Below, one piece after another: positions 8,412 through 16,869 of a DNA stretch of 64,000 nt. The stretch lies in the NCBI RefSeq assembly GCF_000718005.1, contig NZ_JODV01000007.1. One strand, written 5' to 3'. The stretch's first letter is position 1, and each line of letters starts with the position of its first letter. The stretch is from Actinoalloteichus_B caeruleus (GTDB lineage: Bacteria; Actinomycetota; Actinomycetes; Mycobacteriales; Pseudonocardiaceae). A program made the translations under genes and the position numbers. The notes beneath the pieces were generated by a model. That model ran no database searches. It was not told where the DNA came from and saw only the letters and a program-made list of their open reading frames with translations.

Positions 8412-9839
8412 TCACTGCCTGTTCGCGTCCCGGGGCACCCGCAGTTGGACCTCCGTGCCCTCCCCGGGCGCGGTTCGGATCCTGGCGCTCCCGCCGTTGC
8501 GCTCCATCCTGCCCCGGATCGAGTCGGCGACGCCGTGCCGGTCCGTCGGCACCGCCTCCTGGTCGAAGCCCTTGCCCCGGTCCCGCACGAAGAACTCCAC
8601 CTGGGTGGGCTCGATCTCCACGTACACGCTGACCTCACCGACCTCGGCGTGCTTCGCCGCGTTGACGACGGCCTCCCTGGTGGCGGAGACGGCGGCCGCG
8701 ATGCGCTCGTCCACCACGCAGTCGCCGACCACCACCTGCTGCACCTTGATGGCGAAGGTGTCCTCCACCTCGCCGCAGGCCTCCGCGATGACCTCCGACA
8801 GCGACCGGCCGACGGGACTGTGGGGAGCCACCGAACCGCTGTCGGTGGGGTCGGCGGCGGGCGGCGGACCGGCCGGCCCCTGCGGCCCCGCCGCCGCGCC
8901 GCCGCCCCCGCGTCCGTAGCCCGAGGGCCCGTACAACCAGCCGCGGAGCTGCCGTTCCTGGCTGCGGGCGAGCCGACGCACCTCCTTGGTGTCCTCGGCC
9001 TGCTTCTGGATCAACGCCAGGGTCTGGAGCACCGAGTCGTGCAGGTGGGCCGCGATCTCGGCCCGTTCCTGGGACCGGATCCGCGCCCGCCGCTCCTCGT
9101 CCAGCGCCCGCACCGTCCGCAACCACCAGGGCACGGTGAGCACGGCCGCCCCGGCGAGGGTGGCGATCACCGCGAGAAGACCGAACTGGAGTTGGCTGAG
9201 GTCGAGGCTGCCGACCAGGAACAGCGCGATGCCGGTGACCACCAGCGCCGCCCCGGCCAGGGTCCGGGCCAGGGCGGAGCGGCCCCCCTGCCCGACGAAG
9301 ACCCCCCGCATCCCCGAACGCGCGCCGGCCGCCCAGCGCCGGCGCTGCGCGTCGTCGGCCTCCCGCCACACCACGGCGGCGCCGACGAGCACGACCAGCA
9401 ACGGGACCACGAACATGCTGCCGAAGGAGCCGGCGGCCACCAACGCGCCGATGCCCAGCATGACGACGGCGATGGTCTGCTGGCGCTCGCTGGACGACGG
9501 GTCCTTCCCGGTGTCCACCGGCCGCTGCGGAACGAAGGCCCACAGCAGGGCGTAGGCGAGCAGGCCGACGCCGTTCCACACCGTGAGCAGCGCGAAGAAG
9601 GCCCGCACCCAGAGCACCTTGACCCCGAGGTGGTCGGCGACCCCGCCCGCGACGCCGGCGAGTGCCCGCGCGGACCGTCTCCGACGTAGCGGCACCCTGC
9701 TCCCGAGGTTCTCCCTGCTGGAAGGGGCACCCCGGTGCGGCGGGTGGGACGCGGCGCGGTGGGCGCGCGGTTCCTCCGCGGCGTCCGGTCGAACGTCCGG
9801 GTTGCTGTTCAGCTGAGCGGCCACGGGACCCATCGTCAC
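8412..9839 (-). CDS. PspC-domain sensor histidine kinase (LiaS/MacS-like)
   Basis: 475 residues. An N-terminal PspC domain follows an RRRRSARALAGVAGGVADHLGV motif (about residues 52-105, with a hydrophobic helix GVGLLAYALLWAFVPQ). Several membrane helices follow (around 115-165 and 205-260). The HisKA_3-type dimerisation helix has the phospho-His in AEIAAHLHDSVLQTLALIQ. A flexible Gly/Pro/Ala linker and an ATPase domain (EAVVNAAKHAE N-box, DRGKGFD G-box, GRMERNGGSARI) complete it. The start is uncertain: GTG 9839 has GGGAG at 7 nt, ATG 9833 and ATG 9860 are alternatives. It is operonic with the LuxR-type regulator and divergent from the PspC/LiaF-like gene. Likely senses membrane stress. Confidence 0.9.
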   Translation of the reverse strand: MTMGPVAAQLNSNPDVRPDAAEEPRAHRAASHPPHRGAPSSRENLGSRVPLRRRRSARALAGVAGGVADHLGVKVLWVRAFFALLTVWNGVGLLAYALLWAFVPQRPVDTGKDPSSSERQQTIAVVMLGIGALVAAGSFGSMFVVPLLVVLVGAAVVWREADDAQRRRWAAGARSGMRGVFVGQGGRSALARTLAGAALVVTGIALFLVGSLDLSQLQFGLLAVIATLAGAAVLTVPWWLRTVRALDEERRARIRSQERAEIAAHLHDSVLQTLALIQKQAEDTKEVRRLARSQERQLRGWLYGPSGYGRGGGGAAAGPQGPAGPPPAADPTDSGSVAPHSPVGRSLSEVIAEACGEVEDTFAIKVQQVVVGDCVVDERIAAAVSATREAVVNAAKHAEVGEVSVYVEIEPTQVEFFVRDRGKGFDQEAVPTDRHGVADSIRGRMERNGGSARIRTAPGEGTEVQLRVPRDANRQ

Positions 9840-10041
9840 ACCGAGGCTCCCGCCGGTCATCGGGGGTGCACCCCCGTTCCCACCCCGGGCTCTCCGGGAA
9901 CCTTTCAGGGGGCACCCTGATGTGTTCGCGGTACCCCCCGGGCGACCATGGACCCAACGGCGGGCAGGCACGACGTCAGCGGGGCCGGGTGCTCCCGTGC
10001 GACCCACCCGGCGGCAGCGAACGAGGGGACGGTGCATTCCA

Positions 10042-11502
10042 GTGAACGACTCCGAGCGGGGGCCGGGGGGACACCCCGGTGGACCCAGCGCGGGTGACGG
10101 CGCCCGAGGGGCGGCCCAGTTCACCCATGCGTTCGGGGGGTCCTCGGGCGCCCGGCCGCCCAGGCGCGGCGACCAGGGCGTCGAGGAGACCCTGCGGGAG
10201 ATGTGGCGGACCCGACCGGCTCGACCGGTGGACAACCGCAAGATCGCGGGTGTCGCCTCGGGGATCGCCCGCCGCTACCAGATCGACCCGATCCTGGCCC
10301 GGGTCGGGTTCGTCGTGCTCGCCACGATAGGTGGGGCTGGCCTGATCCTCTACCTCCTGGGTTGGCTCATGCTCGCGCAGGAGGGTGACGAGTCCGCCCC
10401 CGCGGAGGCGCTGGTCGGCCGTGGCTCCACCAGTACCTCCCCCGGTATGCCGATCGCCCTGGGTGCGCTGATCGTGATCAGCGTGATCATCATGCTCAAC
10501 AACAGCACGCTGACCCTCTTCACCGGGCTCGTCCTGGGGGGCGGCGCGCTGTTCCTGCTCCACCGCCAGCGCCCGTTGGACGAACGCCAGCCGGCCACCA
10601 CCCTCGGCGTCGCCGCCACCGACCCGGGCTGGCGTTCCTGGTCCGCGACGAGCGCGAGCCCGGCGGGTGCGGCCACGGCGGACACCTCGACGCCGGCCAC
10701 CCCCGCCGAGACCACCGCGGTCTACGAACCGGGTGCGCCGTCGACCTCCGGTCCGGACCCGGTCCCCGGCTCGGGCGCCGCCCACGACGGCCCCCCCGAG
10801 TGGGACCCGTTGGGCGTCGCTCCGTTCGCCTGGGACCTCCCGGATCCCGGCACTGGTCTCGTCGACCGTGAGGAGGAACCGCCCGCCGAACCAACCAGGC
10901 GGTCCAAGGTCACCCCGATCACCCTGGCCGTCGCGCTGGTCGTCCTGGCCATCGCCCTGCTGGACGGCACCCGCGTCGGCCTGGGCTGGTTGGAGATCCC
11001 CGCCCTCGTGCTCGGTGTCCTCGGCATCGGCATGATCATCGGTGCCTTCGTCCGGGGCGGGCGGGGGCTGTTCTGGGTGGCCGGGCCCCTCGCCGCGATC
11101 ACGCTGCTGCTCAGCGCCGTCGCCCCGCCGACCGGCTGGCAGGGCATCGGGAGCCACGTCTGGACGGTCTCCGACGTCAGCCAGCTCCGCGACGAGTACC
11201 AGGTGTCGGCCGGTCAGCTCCACCTCGACCTGTCCGAGCTCACGATCCCCGAGGGGGAGACGGCCAGCGCGAGGGTCGAGGTCGGTGTCGTCGGGAAGTC
11301 CCTGGTCGTCCTGCCCCCGGACCTGCCCGTCGACGTCACCTGCAGCGTCAACCTCGGCGACAACTCCTGCCTTGGCACCGAGTCCAGCGGCAGTGACCTG
11401 GTCGAGCGAGTGGACAGCGTCGGCCAGGCCGACGAACTGGAGTCCGGCGTCCTCGAGCTCGAGGTCCACGTCGGCATGGGAGCCGTGGAGGTCGTGCGAT
11501 GA
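10042..11502 (+). CDS. PspC-domain membrane protein with LiaF-like C-terminal region
   Basis: 486 residues. PspC domain at about 55-115 (RPVDNRKIAGVASGIARRY, then GFVVLATIGGAGLILYLLGW). Further hydrophobic helices lie near 130-175 and, after a Pro/Ser/Ala-rich loop, near 290-365. The last ~110 residues (YQVSAGQLHLDLSELTIPEG, VGKSLVVLPPDLPVDV) are a beta-rich region like the toast-rack domain of LiaF. Probably a membrane-stress sensor or kinase partner. It is divergent from the PspC kinase gene, with both promoters in 9840-10041. GTG 10042 fits the frame. Its stop overlaps the ATG of the next small membrane gene (ATGA), implying translational coupling. Confidence 0.85.
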   Translation: MNDSERGPGGHPGGPSAGDGARGAAQFTHAFGGSSGARPPRRGDQGVEETLREMWRTRPARPVDNRKIAGVASGIARRYQIDPILARVGFVVLATIGGAGLILYLLGWLMLAQEGDESAPAEALVGRGSTSTSPGMPIALGALIVISVIIMLNNSTLTLFTGLVLGGGALFLLHRQRPLDERQPATTLGVAATDPGWRSWSATSASPAGAATADTSTPATPAETTAVYEPGAPSTSGPDPVPGSGAAHDGPPEWDPLGVAPFAWDLPDPGTGLVDREEEPPAEPTRRSKVTPITLAVALVVLAIALLDGTRVGLGWLEIPALVLGVLGIGMIIGAFVRGGRGLFWVAGPLAAITLLLSAVAPPTGWQGIGSHVWTVSDVSQLRDEYQVSAGQLHLDLSELTIPEGETASARVEVGVVGKSLVVLPPDLPVDVTCSVNLGDNSCLGTESSGSDLVERVDSVGQADELESGVLELEVHVGMGAVEVVR

Positions 11503-11714
11503 GCGGGAACGGGAAGAACGCCCGGCGGCGGGGAGTGGATCTGGGCACGCTGCTCGCCGGCCTGGCGACGCTGGGGGTGGCGGGCTACGTGGCCGACGGC
11601 GCCGCCGGGTACCTGGGAGCCAACGACCTGCGCGTGGGCCTGGCGGCGGTGGCGGTGTTCATCGGGGTCCTGATCCTGGCGCTGTCGCTGCGTTCCCGGC
11701 GCGGACGGGGCTGA
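11499..11714 (+). CDS. Small two-pass membrane protein coupled to the PspC gene
   Basis: 71 residues with two hydrophobic segments (GTLLAGLATLGVAGYVADGA and LAAVAVFIGVLILALSL) separated by a short loop, basic ends, and a C-terminal RSRRGRG. The ATG overlaps the preceding stop by four bases. The tight coupling points to function with the PspC/LiaF-like protein, perhaps as a subunit or stabiliser; this is inference. No named family is recognised. Confidence 0.75.
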   Translation: MSGNGKNARRRGVDLGTLLAGLATLGVAGYVADGAAGYLGANDLRVGLAAVAVFIGVLILALSLRSRRGRG

Positions 11715-11764
11715 CCGGCAGCGCGCCGCAGGACACCCCGTGATGGTGCCGTTACCGTGTGGGC

Positions 11765-13243
11765 GTGAGCAACACGGATTCGTTCCCCGACCCCGAGTCG
11801 CCGGCCAGCACCCCCACTCCCCGGGGGTGCTGGCTCGCCGGGGAGGAGGAACCGGGGCGGGCGGGCGTCGAGGTGGTGTCGCACCCCTACGACGGCAGTG
11901 AGGTCGCGACGGTCTCGATCCCGGACGGCGCGCAACTGCGGACGGCGGTCAGCCAGGCCGCCGCGGCCCACGACCGGTCGCACGCCTTCGGCCCGGGTGA
12001 GCGGGCCGCGGTGCTGGATCGGGTCGCCCGGCGACTGGTCTCCGAGGCCGAGGACATCGCCGAGACCATCACCGCCGAGAGCGGCAAGCCGTTGACCTGG
12101 TCCAGGGCCGAGGTGGAACACGCCGTCGCCGTGCTATGGGCCGGGTCGGCCGCCAGCGCCGCCGCCACCTACGGAACGCCGGGGGCCGGGTCCCGGTGGC
12201 ACGGCAGCGGCGAGGTGGTGGTCCGCCGACGGCTCGCCGCCGGCCCGGCGCTCGGGCTGGTGTCCTCGGACGATCCGCTGCTGAGTTCGGTCACCTGGGT
12301 GACGGCGGCGGTCGTCGTGGGAGCACCGGTCCTGCTCGCTCCCCCTCCGGCGACACCGCTGTCCGCCCTGCTGGTCGGTGAGCTGTTCGCCTCCACCGAA
12401 CTCCCGAGGGGTGAGCTGTCCGTACTCCCCCTCGAACCGGCCCGGCTCCCCGAACTCGGATGGGACGAGCACGTGCGCGTCCTGGCGCCCCCGGTCCCCG
12501 ACGGGGGAGGTTCCCCGCGTCTCGGCCCGGCCCGCCCCGACGGCCCGGGGGACACCGCGGTGCTGGTGGCGGCGGACTGGTCGTCCCCGTCCGACCTCGA
12601 CGTGGTGGCCAGGCTCGTGGTGGACGGCGCGATGGCCCAGGCCGGTAGGTCCGCCGCGTCGGTCCGACGGGTGGTCGTGCCCGCAGCCACCGCCGAGGAC
12701 CTCGTGAGCCGCATCCTGACCACGACCCGAGCACTCACCACGGGCAGTCCTCATGATCCAGCCGTGGAGGTGGGCCCGCTCGGCGACGAGCTGGCGGCCC
12801 GGGCCGCCCTGCGCTGGGTCGAACGCGCCGTGTCGGCGGGAGCCGTGCTGCGGGCCGGCGGTCACCGTGACGGCAGCGTCCTCGAACCCACCGTCCTCAC
12901 CTCCGTGCCAGCCGATGCCGCCGCGTGGACCGAGCCAGCCCCGCTCGGCCCGGTGTTGCTGGTCACCGAGGCCACCGACGACACGGCCGCCACGCGTGCC
13001 GTGGCCAGCTCCGCTGCCGGTCGGCTGGCGGTGTTCACCCGCCGGCTCGGTCCGGCCCTCACCGCGCTCACGCGGGGGCCGGCGGCGGAGGTCGTGGTCG
13101 GTGGGCTTCCGTCCGTGTGGCCACTCGCCGCCTTCGACGCCGCGGAGGCGGCGGCGCAGGCCGCGCTGGACGCCGCGGTCGAGGCCCTCACCGTGGAACG
13201 CCGCCTGGTCCTCCGGGGCGGGGCCGGTGGGTGGCTCGGCTGA
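11765..13243 (+). CDS. Aldehyde-dehydrogenase-superfamily protein lacking catalytic residues
   Basis: 492 residues with ALDH-like layout: an N-terminal oligomerisation and cofactor region with SGKPLTWSRAEVEHAV (compare ALDH ESGKP..EA), a GLVSSDDPLLSSVTWVTAAVVVG stretch at the NAD-fold position of PWNFP, and a C-terminal region with RAGGHRDGSVLEPTVLTSV (compare GG...G.F..PTVL). Where active enzymes have the NAGQxC catalytic-Cys motif, this protein reads QAGRSAASVRRVVV, with Ala at the Cys position; the ELGG segment carrying the general-base Glu is not visible. So it is probably not an active dehydrogenase. GTG 11765 was chosen, with GTG 11759 possible. It is convergent with guaB3 across a small hairpin. 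Confidence 0.8.
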   Translation: MSNTDSFPDPESPASTPTPRGCWLAGEEEPGRAGVEVVSHPYDGSEVATVSIPDGAQLRTAVSQAAAAHDRSHAFGPGERAAVLDRVARRLVSEAEDIAETITAESGKPLTWSRAEVEHAVAVLWAGSAASAAATYGTPGAGSRWHGSGEVVVRRRLAAGPALGLVSSDDPLLSSVTWVTAAVVVGAPVLLAPPPATPLSALLVGELFASTELPRGELSVLPLEPARLPELGWDEHVRVLAPPVPDGGGSPRLGPARPDGPGDTAVLVAADWSSPSDLDVVARLVVDGAMAQAGRSAASVRRVVVPAATAEDLVSRILTTTRALTTGSPHDPAVEVGPLGDELAARAALRWVERAVSAGAVLRAGGHRDGSVLEPTVLTSVPADAAAWTEPAPLGPVLLVTEATDDTAATRAVASSAAGRLAVFTRRLGPALTALTRGPAAEVVVGGLPSVWPLAAFDAAEAAAQAALDAAVEALTVERRLVLRGGAGGWLG

Positions 13244-13250
13244 CCACCGC

Positions 13251-13268
13251 ACCGGGTCCCCACCCGGT
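13251..13268. terminator. Bidirectional hairpin between ALDH-like gene and guaB3
   Basis: ACCGGGT-CCCC-ACCCGGT is a perfect 7-bp stem with a 4-nt loop in the 24-bp gap between two convergent stop codons. No T-run. It would serve both transcripts. Confidence 0.5.
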
Positions 13269-14398
13269 CAGCGACGAACGGTCAGACCGACCTTCTGGAA
13301 CTCCTTGAGGTCGGAGTAGCCGGTCTTCGCCATCGCGCGGCGGAGCGCACCGAAGAGGTTCACGGTCCCGTAGGGCTCCGAGGACGGCCCGAACAGCAGG
13401 GTCTCCAGATCGTGCGGCGGGTTCAGCGACGGGTAGAGGTCGCTCCGGGGCAGCGACGGGTGCGCGCCCGCCGCCGTCCAGTAGTAGCCCTGCGCCGGGG
13501 ACTCGGAGGCGGTGGCCAAGGACTCACCCAGCACGACGGCGTCCGCACCGCAGGCGATGGCCTTGGCGATGTCACCCGAGGTGCGGATGCCGCCGTCGGC
13601 GAGCACGTGCACGTACCGGCCGCCGGTCTCGTCCAGGTAGTCCCGCCGAGCCGAGGCGGCGTCCGCGATGGCGGTGGCCATCGGAACCCCGATGCCCAGC
13701 GTCTGGGTGGTGGTGGTCGCGGAGGAGTCGCCGAACCCGACGATCACCCCAGCCGCGCCCGTGCGCATCAGGTGCATCGCCGTGCGGTAGTCGCCGACGC
13801 CGCCCGCGATCACCGGGACGTCGAGGTCGCCGATGAACCGCTTCAGGTTCAACGGCTCGCCGTCCCGCTCCACGTGCTCGGCGGAGATGATGGTGCCCTG
13901 CACCACCAGGATCTCGACGCCGGCGGCGAGCAGGTCCGGGGTCAGCTCCTCGGCGTGCTGCGGGCTCACCCTGGCGGCGACCGTCACGCCCGACTCGCGC
14001 ATCTGCTTGATCGCGGCGGAGAGCAGGTCGACCCGCACCGGGGCCGCGTGCAGTTCCTGGAGCAGCGACACCGCTGAGCTGGCGTCCTCGGCCTCCTCCG
14101 CCGCGGTCACCAGCCGGAAGATCGCGTCCTCCACGTCCGCGTGCCTGGCCCACAGGCCCTCCGCGTTCAGCACCGCGAGACCGCCGAGCTCACCGATCCG
14201 CACCGCGGTCGCCGGGGACACCACGGCGTCGGTCGGATGGGTCATGAGCGGGATGTCGAAGCGGTACGCGTCGATCTGCCAGGACAGCGACACGTCCTTC
14301 GACGACCTGGTCCGCCGTGAGGGGACGATCTCGACGTCGTCGAGGTCGTAGGCGCGCATGGCGGTGCGCCCCCTGCCTATCTCCACCTGATCCCGCAC
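13268..14398 (-). CDS. guaB3: GuaB3 family IMP dehydrogenase-related protein
   Basis: 376-residue TIM-barrel protein of the GuaB3 type, ortholog by order and sequence of M. tuberculosis Rv3410c. It has EIGRGRTAMRAYDLDDVEIV at the start, no CBS domains, the barrel loop VIAGGVGDYRTAMHLMRTG, RRDYLDETGGRYVHVLADGG, and IACGADAVVLGE (phosphate binding). The loop that carries the catalytic Cys in true IMPDH (GSICTT) reads GFGDSSATTTTQTLGI, so no Cys is present there. Its biochemical role is therefore unclear; it may be a GMP-pathway paralog of altered reaction. GTG 14398 start. It lies downstream of guaB in the same orientation with a 151-bp gap. Confidence 0.9.
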   Translation of the reverse strand: MRDQVEIGRGRTAMRAYDLDDVEIVPSRRTRSSKDVSLSWQIDAYRFDIPLMTHPTDAVVSPATAVRIGELGGLAVLNAEGLWARHADVEDAIFRLVTAAEEAEDASSAVSLLQELHAAPVRVDLLSAAIKQMRESGVTVAARVSPQHAEELTPDLLAAGVEILVVQGTIISAEHVERDGEPLNLKRFIGDLDVPVIAGGVGDYRTAMHLMRTGAAGVIVGFGDSSATTTTQTLGIGVPMATAIADAASARRDYLDETGGRYVHVLADGGIRTSGDIAKAIACGADAVVLGESLATASESPAQGYYWTAAGAHPSLPRSDLYPSLNPPHDLETLLFGPSSEPYGTVNLFGALRRAMAKTGYSDLKEFQKVGLTVRR

Positions 14399-14549
14399 GT
14401 CAACTCCCTACACCATCCTCCGTACCGGACCCTACATTGTGGTTCGGCCGGTTCCGGCGTCCAACAGTGGGTCGTCGGTCGCCGGGCTCGGGCGGTCGCG
14501 GGGGGCGGGTGGGGCGCGTCGGAACCGGGCCCGACGCGCCCCAGCGCCG

Positions 14550-16094
14550 TCAGCGCGTCGTGTAGTTGGGGGCTTCCACCGTCATCGTGATGTCGTGCGG
14601 GTGGCTCTCCTTGAGCCCGGCGGCGGTGATGCGCACCAGGGAGGCGTCGTTCAGCTCGGCGATCGTGTTGGACCCCGTGTAGCCCATCGCAGCCCGCAGG
14701 CCGCCCACCAGCTGGTGGACCACCTGGGCCAGGGGGCCCCGGAACGGGACGCGACCCTCGATGCCCTCCGGGACGAGCTTGTCGTCCGAGAGGACGTCGT
14801 CCTGGAAGTACCGGTCCTTGGAGAAGGACCGGGCCTGTCCCCGGCTCTCCATGGCGGCGAGCGAACCCATGCCCCGGTAGGTCTTGAACTGCTTGCCGTT
14901 CACCAGGATGAGGTCACCGGGGGATTCGGCCGTGCCGCTCAGGAGACTTCCGAGCATGACCGTGCTGGCGCCCGCGGCGATGGCCTTCGCGATGTCGCCG
15001 GAGTACTGGATGCCCCCGTCGCCGATCACCGGGACGCCCGCGGGGCGACACGCCAGGTTGGCCTCGTAGATGGCCGTGATCTGGGGGACACCGACTCCGG
15101 CCACGACCCGGGTGGTGCAGATCGACCCGGGGCCGACCCCCACCTTGACGCCGTCGGCGCCGGCGTCGACCAGGGCCTGGGCCCCCGCCCTCGTGGCCAC
15201 GTTGCCGCCGACCACGTCGACGGCGTCACCGAGTTCCTTCTTCAGGGCGGTGACCGTCTCCACCACGGCCCTGGCGTGCCCGTGCGCGGTGTCGACCATG
15301 ATCACGTCCACCCCGGCGTCGACCAGGGCCATCGCCCGTTCCCGGGCGTCCGGTCCGACCCCGACGGCGGCACCGCAGAGCAGGCGCCCGTCCGGGTCCT
15401 TGGTCGCGTTGGGGTACTGCTCGGTCTTGACGAAGTCCTTCACCGTGATCAGGCCACGCAGCCGACCCGCGCCGTCCACGATCGGGAGCTTCTCGACCTT
15501 GTGGCGGCGCAGCAGCCCGAGGGCGGCCTCGGCGGTCACCCCGACCTCGGCGGTCACCAACGGCGCCTTCGTCATCACCTCGCGCACCTGGCGGGTGTGG
15601 TCGACCTCGAACCGCATGTCCCGGTTCGTGATGACGCCCACCAGGGTCCCGTCGGGATCGGTGACCGGGACACCGGAGATCCGGAACCGGGCGCACAGCG
15701 CGTCGACCTCGGCCAGCGTGTCGAGCGGCGAGCAGGTCACCGGGTCGGTGACCATGCCGGCCTCTGACCGCTTCACGACCTCGACCTGAGCTGCCTGCTC
15801 CTCGACCGCGAGGTTGCGGTGGAGCACCCCGATGCCGCCCTGCCTGGCCATCGCGATGGCCATCCGCGCCTCCGTCACGGTGTCCATCGCCGAGGAGGCG
15901 AGGGGAACCCGGAGCCGGACGTTCCTGGAGAGCTGGGCGGCGGTGTCCACGCCGCTGGGGATGACCTCGGATTCCGCCGGCAGGAGCAGCACGTCGTCGA
16001 AGGTCAGGCCGAGCATGGCGAATTTCGCCGGGACTCCCTGGTCGTCGCCCGGAAGCCCGACGGAGCCCCGGGTCGCAATCGAGTCACTGGTCAT
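14550..16094 (-). CDS. guaB: IMP dehydrogenase
   Basis: Oxidises IMP to XMP with NAD+, the rate-limiting step of GMP synthesis. 514 residues: catalytic barrel with GLTFDDVLLLP near residue 30, the CBS pair inserted (about 105-235, GVPVTDPDGTLVGVITNRDMR and KLPIVDGAGRLRGLITVKDF), the active-site loop GPGSICTTR with catalytic Cys, GDGGIQYSGDIAKAIAAGA, and the flap GMGSLAAMESRGQARSF. ATG 16094 is chosen; the frame stays open to 17273 but that extension has no IMPDH features and overlaps another gene. It corresponds to Rv3411c and is divergent from the DUF5319 gene as in mycobacteria. Confidence 0.97.
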   Translation of the reverse strand: MTSDSIATRGSVGLPGDDQGVPAKFAMLGLTFDDVLLLPAESEVIPSGVDTAAQLSRNVRLRVPLASSAMDTVTEARMAIAMARQGGIGVLHRNLAVEEQAAQVEVVKRSEAGMVTDPVTCSPLDTLAEVDALCARFRISGVPVTDPDGTLVGVITNRDMRFEVDHTRQVREVMTKAPLVTAEVGVTAEAALGLLRRHKVEKLPIVDGAGRLRGLITVKDFVKTEQYPNATKDPDGRLLCGAAVGVGPDARERAMALVDAGVDVIMVDTAHGHARAVVETVTALKKELGDAVDVVGGNVATRAGAQALVDAGADGVKVGVGPGSICTTRVVAGVGVPQITAIYEANLACRPAGVPVIGDGGIQYSGDIAKAIAAGASTVMLGSLLSGTAESPGDLILVNGKQFKTYRGMGSLAAMESRGQARSFSKDRYFQDDVLSDDKLVPEGIEGRVPFRGPLAQVVHQLVGGLRAAMGYTGSNTIAELNDASLVRITAAGLKESHPHDITMTVEAPNYTTR

Positions 16095-16268
16095 AACTGG
16101 TGCGATGCCTTCCTGGAGCACTGGCGCGGTGCGGTGTCGATCGGAGAACCGCAAGCCACGCCCGAGTTCGGTACCGCGACGGCGCCGGGCGGAACACGGG
16201 CCTGGTAGAGCGGTGCCGTCCATGGTATCCACGCCGAACACGGCGGTGCGCGCGGTACTGTGCGGCAC

Positions 16269-16679
16269 GTGTCGCATGATGCTTTGCCGCCAGACCCGTT
16301 CGCCGGCGACCCGGAGGACCCGGCTCGCGCGCTGAGCGATCCGACCGACGAACCCGCCCGTCCGCTGGACGAGCACGAGAGCGCCGAGATCCTCGCCGAT
16401 CTCGCTGACCTCGCCGTCTACCAGGACCTCCTCGAACCCCGTGGGGTTCGGGGGATCGTGGTGGACTGCGGCGACTGCGCCGAGCCCCACTTCCACGACT
16501 GGGAGCTGCTGCGGTCCAGCCTCGGGCAGCTGCTGTCCGACGGGCGGATGCGGCCGCACGAGCCCGCGTTCGACCCGGACCCCACGAACTACGTGACCTG
16601 GGAGTACTGCCGGGGGTACGCGGACGGCATGGCGGCGCGCGAGGAGCACTCGGGTACGCCGCACGTCCCCGGTCACTGA
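16269..16679 (+). CDS. DUF5319 family protein
   Basis: 136 residues, rich in Asp/Glu and Pro, ortholog by position of M. tuberculosis Rv3412 (between guaB2 and rsdA). Landmarks are LPPDPFAGDPEDP at the start, a helical DEHESAEILADLADLAVYQDLLEPRGVRGI section cut here into two motifs (AEILADLADLAVYQDLL and RGVRGIVVDCGDCAEPHFHDW), and WEYCRGYADGMAAREE at the end. The Cys and His cluster (CGDC, HFHDW, YC) hints at a metal site; that is a guess. No enzymatic function is known. GTG 16269 is preferred by similarity of the start; GTG 16260 is in frame. Confidence 0.82.
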   Translation: MSHDALPPDPFAGDPEDPARALSDPTDEPARPLDEHESAEILADLADLAVYQDLLEPRGVRGIVVDCGDCAEPHFHDWELLRSSLGQLLSDGRMRPHEPAFDPDPTNYVTWEYCRGYADGMAAREEHSGTPHVPGH

Positions 16680-16823
16680 GTCGGCGTCCCGGCCCCGGAG
16701 CGCGAGGCTCCTCCCCGTCAGCCCTCCGGCCGGACCCGCGCCCGGCTGGTCCGGTGCCGGTCGGCCGTCGACCCTCGCGGTCCGCGTGAACGGGCCGGTG
16801 GATCGCCACCCGCCCCGGGCACA

Positions 16824-16860
16824 CCAGTGGCCAGTGCCATCGGGTGACACTGGCCACTGG
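16824..16860. terminator. Strong bidirectional hairpin between DUF5319 gene and rsdA
   Basis: 13-bp perfect inverted repeat CCAGTGGCCAGTG / CACTGGCCACTGG with an 11-nt loop, between two convergent stop codons (16679 and 16870). Most likely an intrinsic terminator for both. Confidence 0.75.
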
Positions 16861-16869
16861 GGGGCGGTC

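Noticed and set aside
13268..14398. GuaB3 lacking the IMPDH catalytic Cys as a novelty
   Set aside because: From memory, GuaB3-type proteins commonly diverge in this loop, so I treat it as a family trait and not a new observation.
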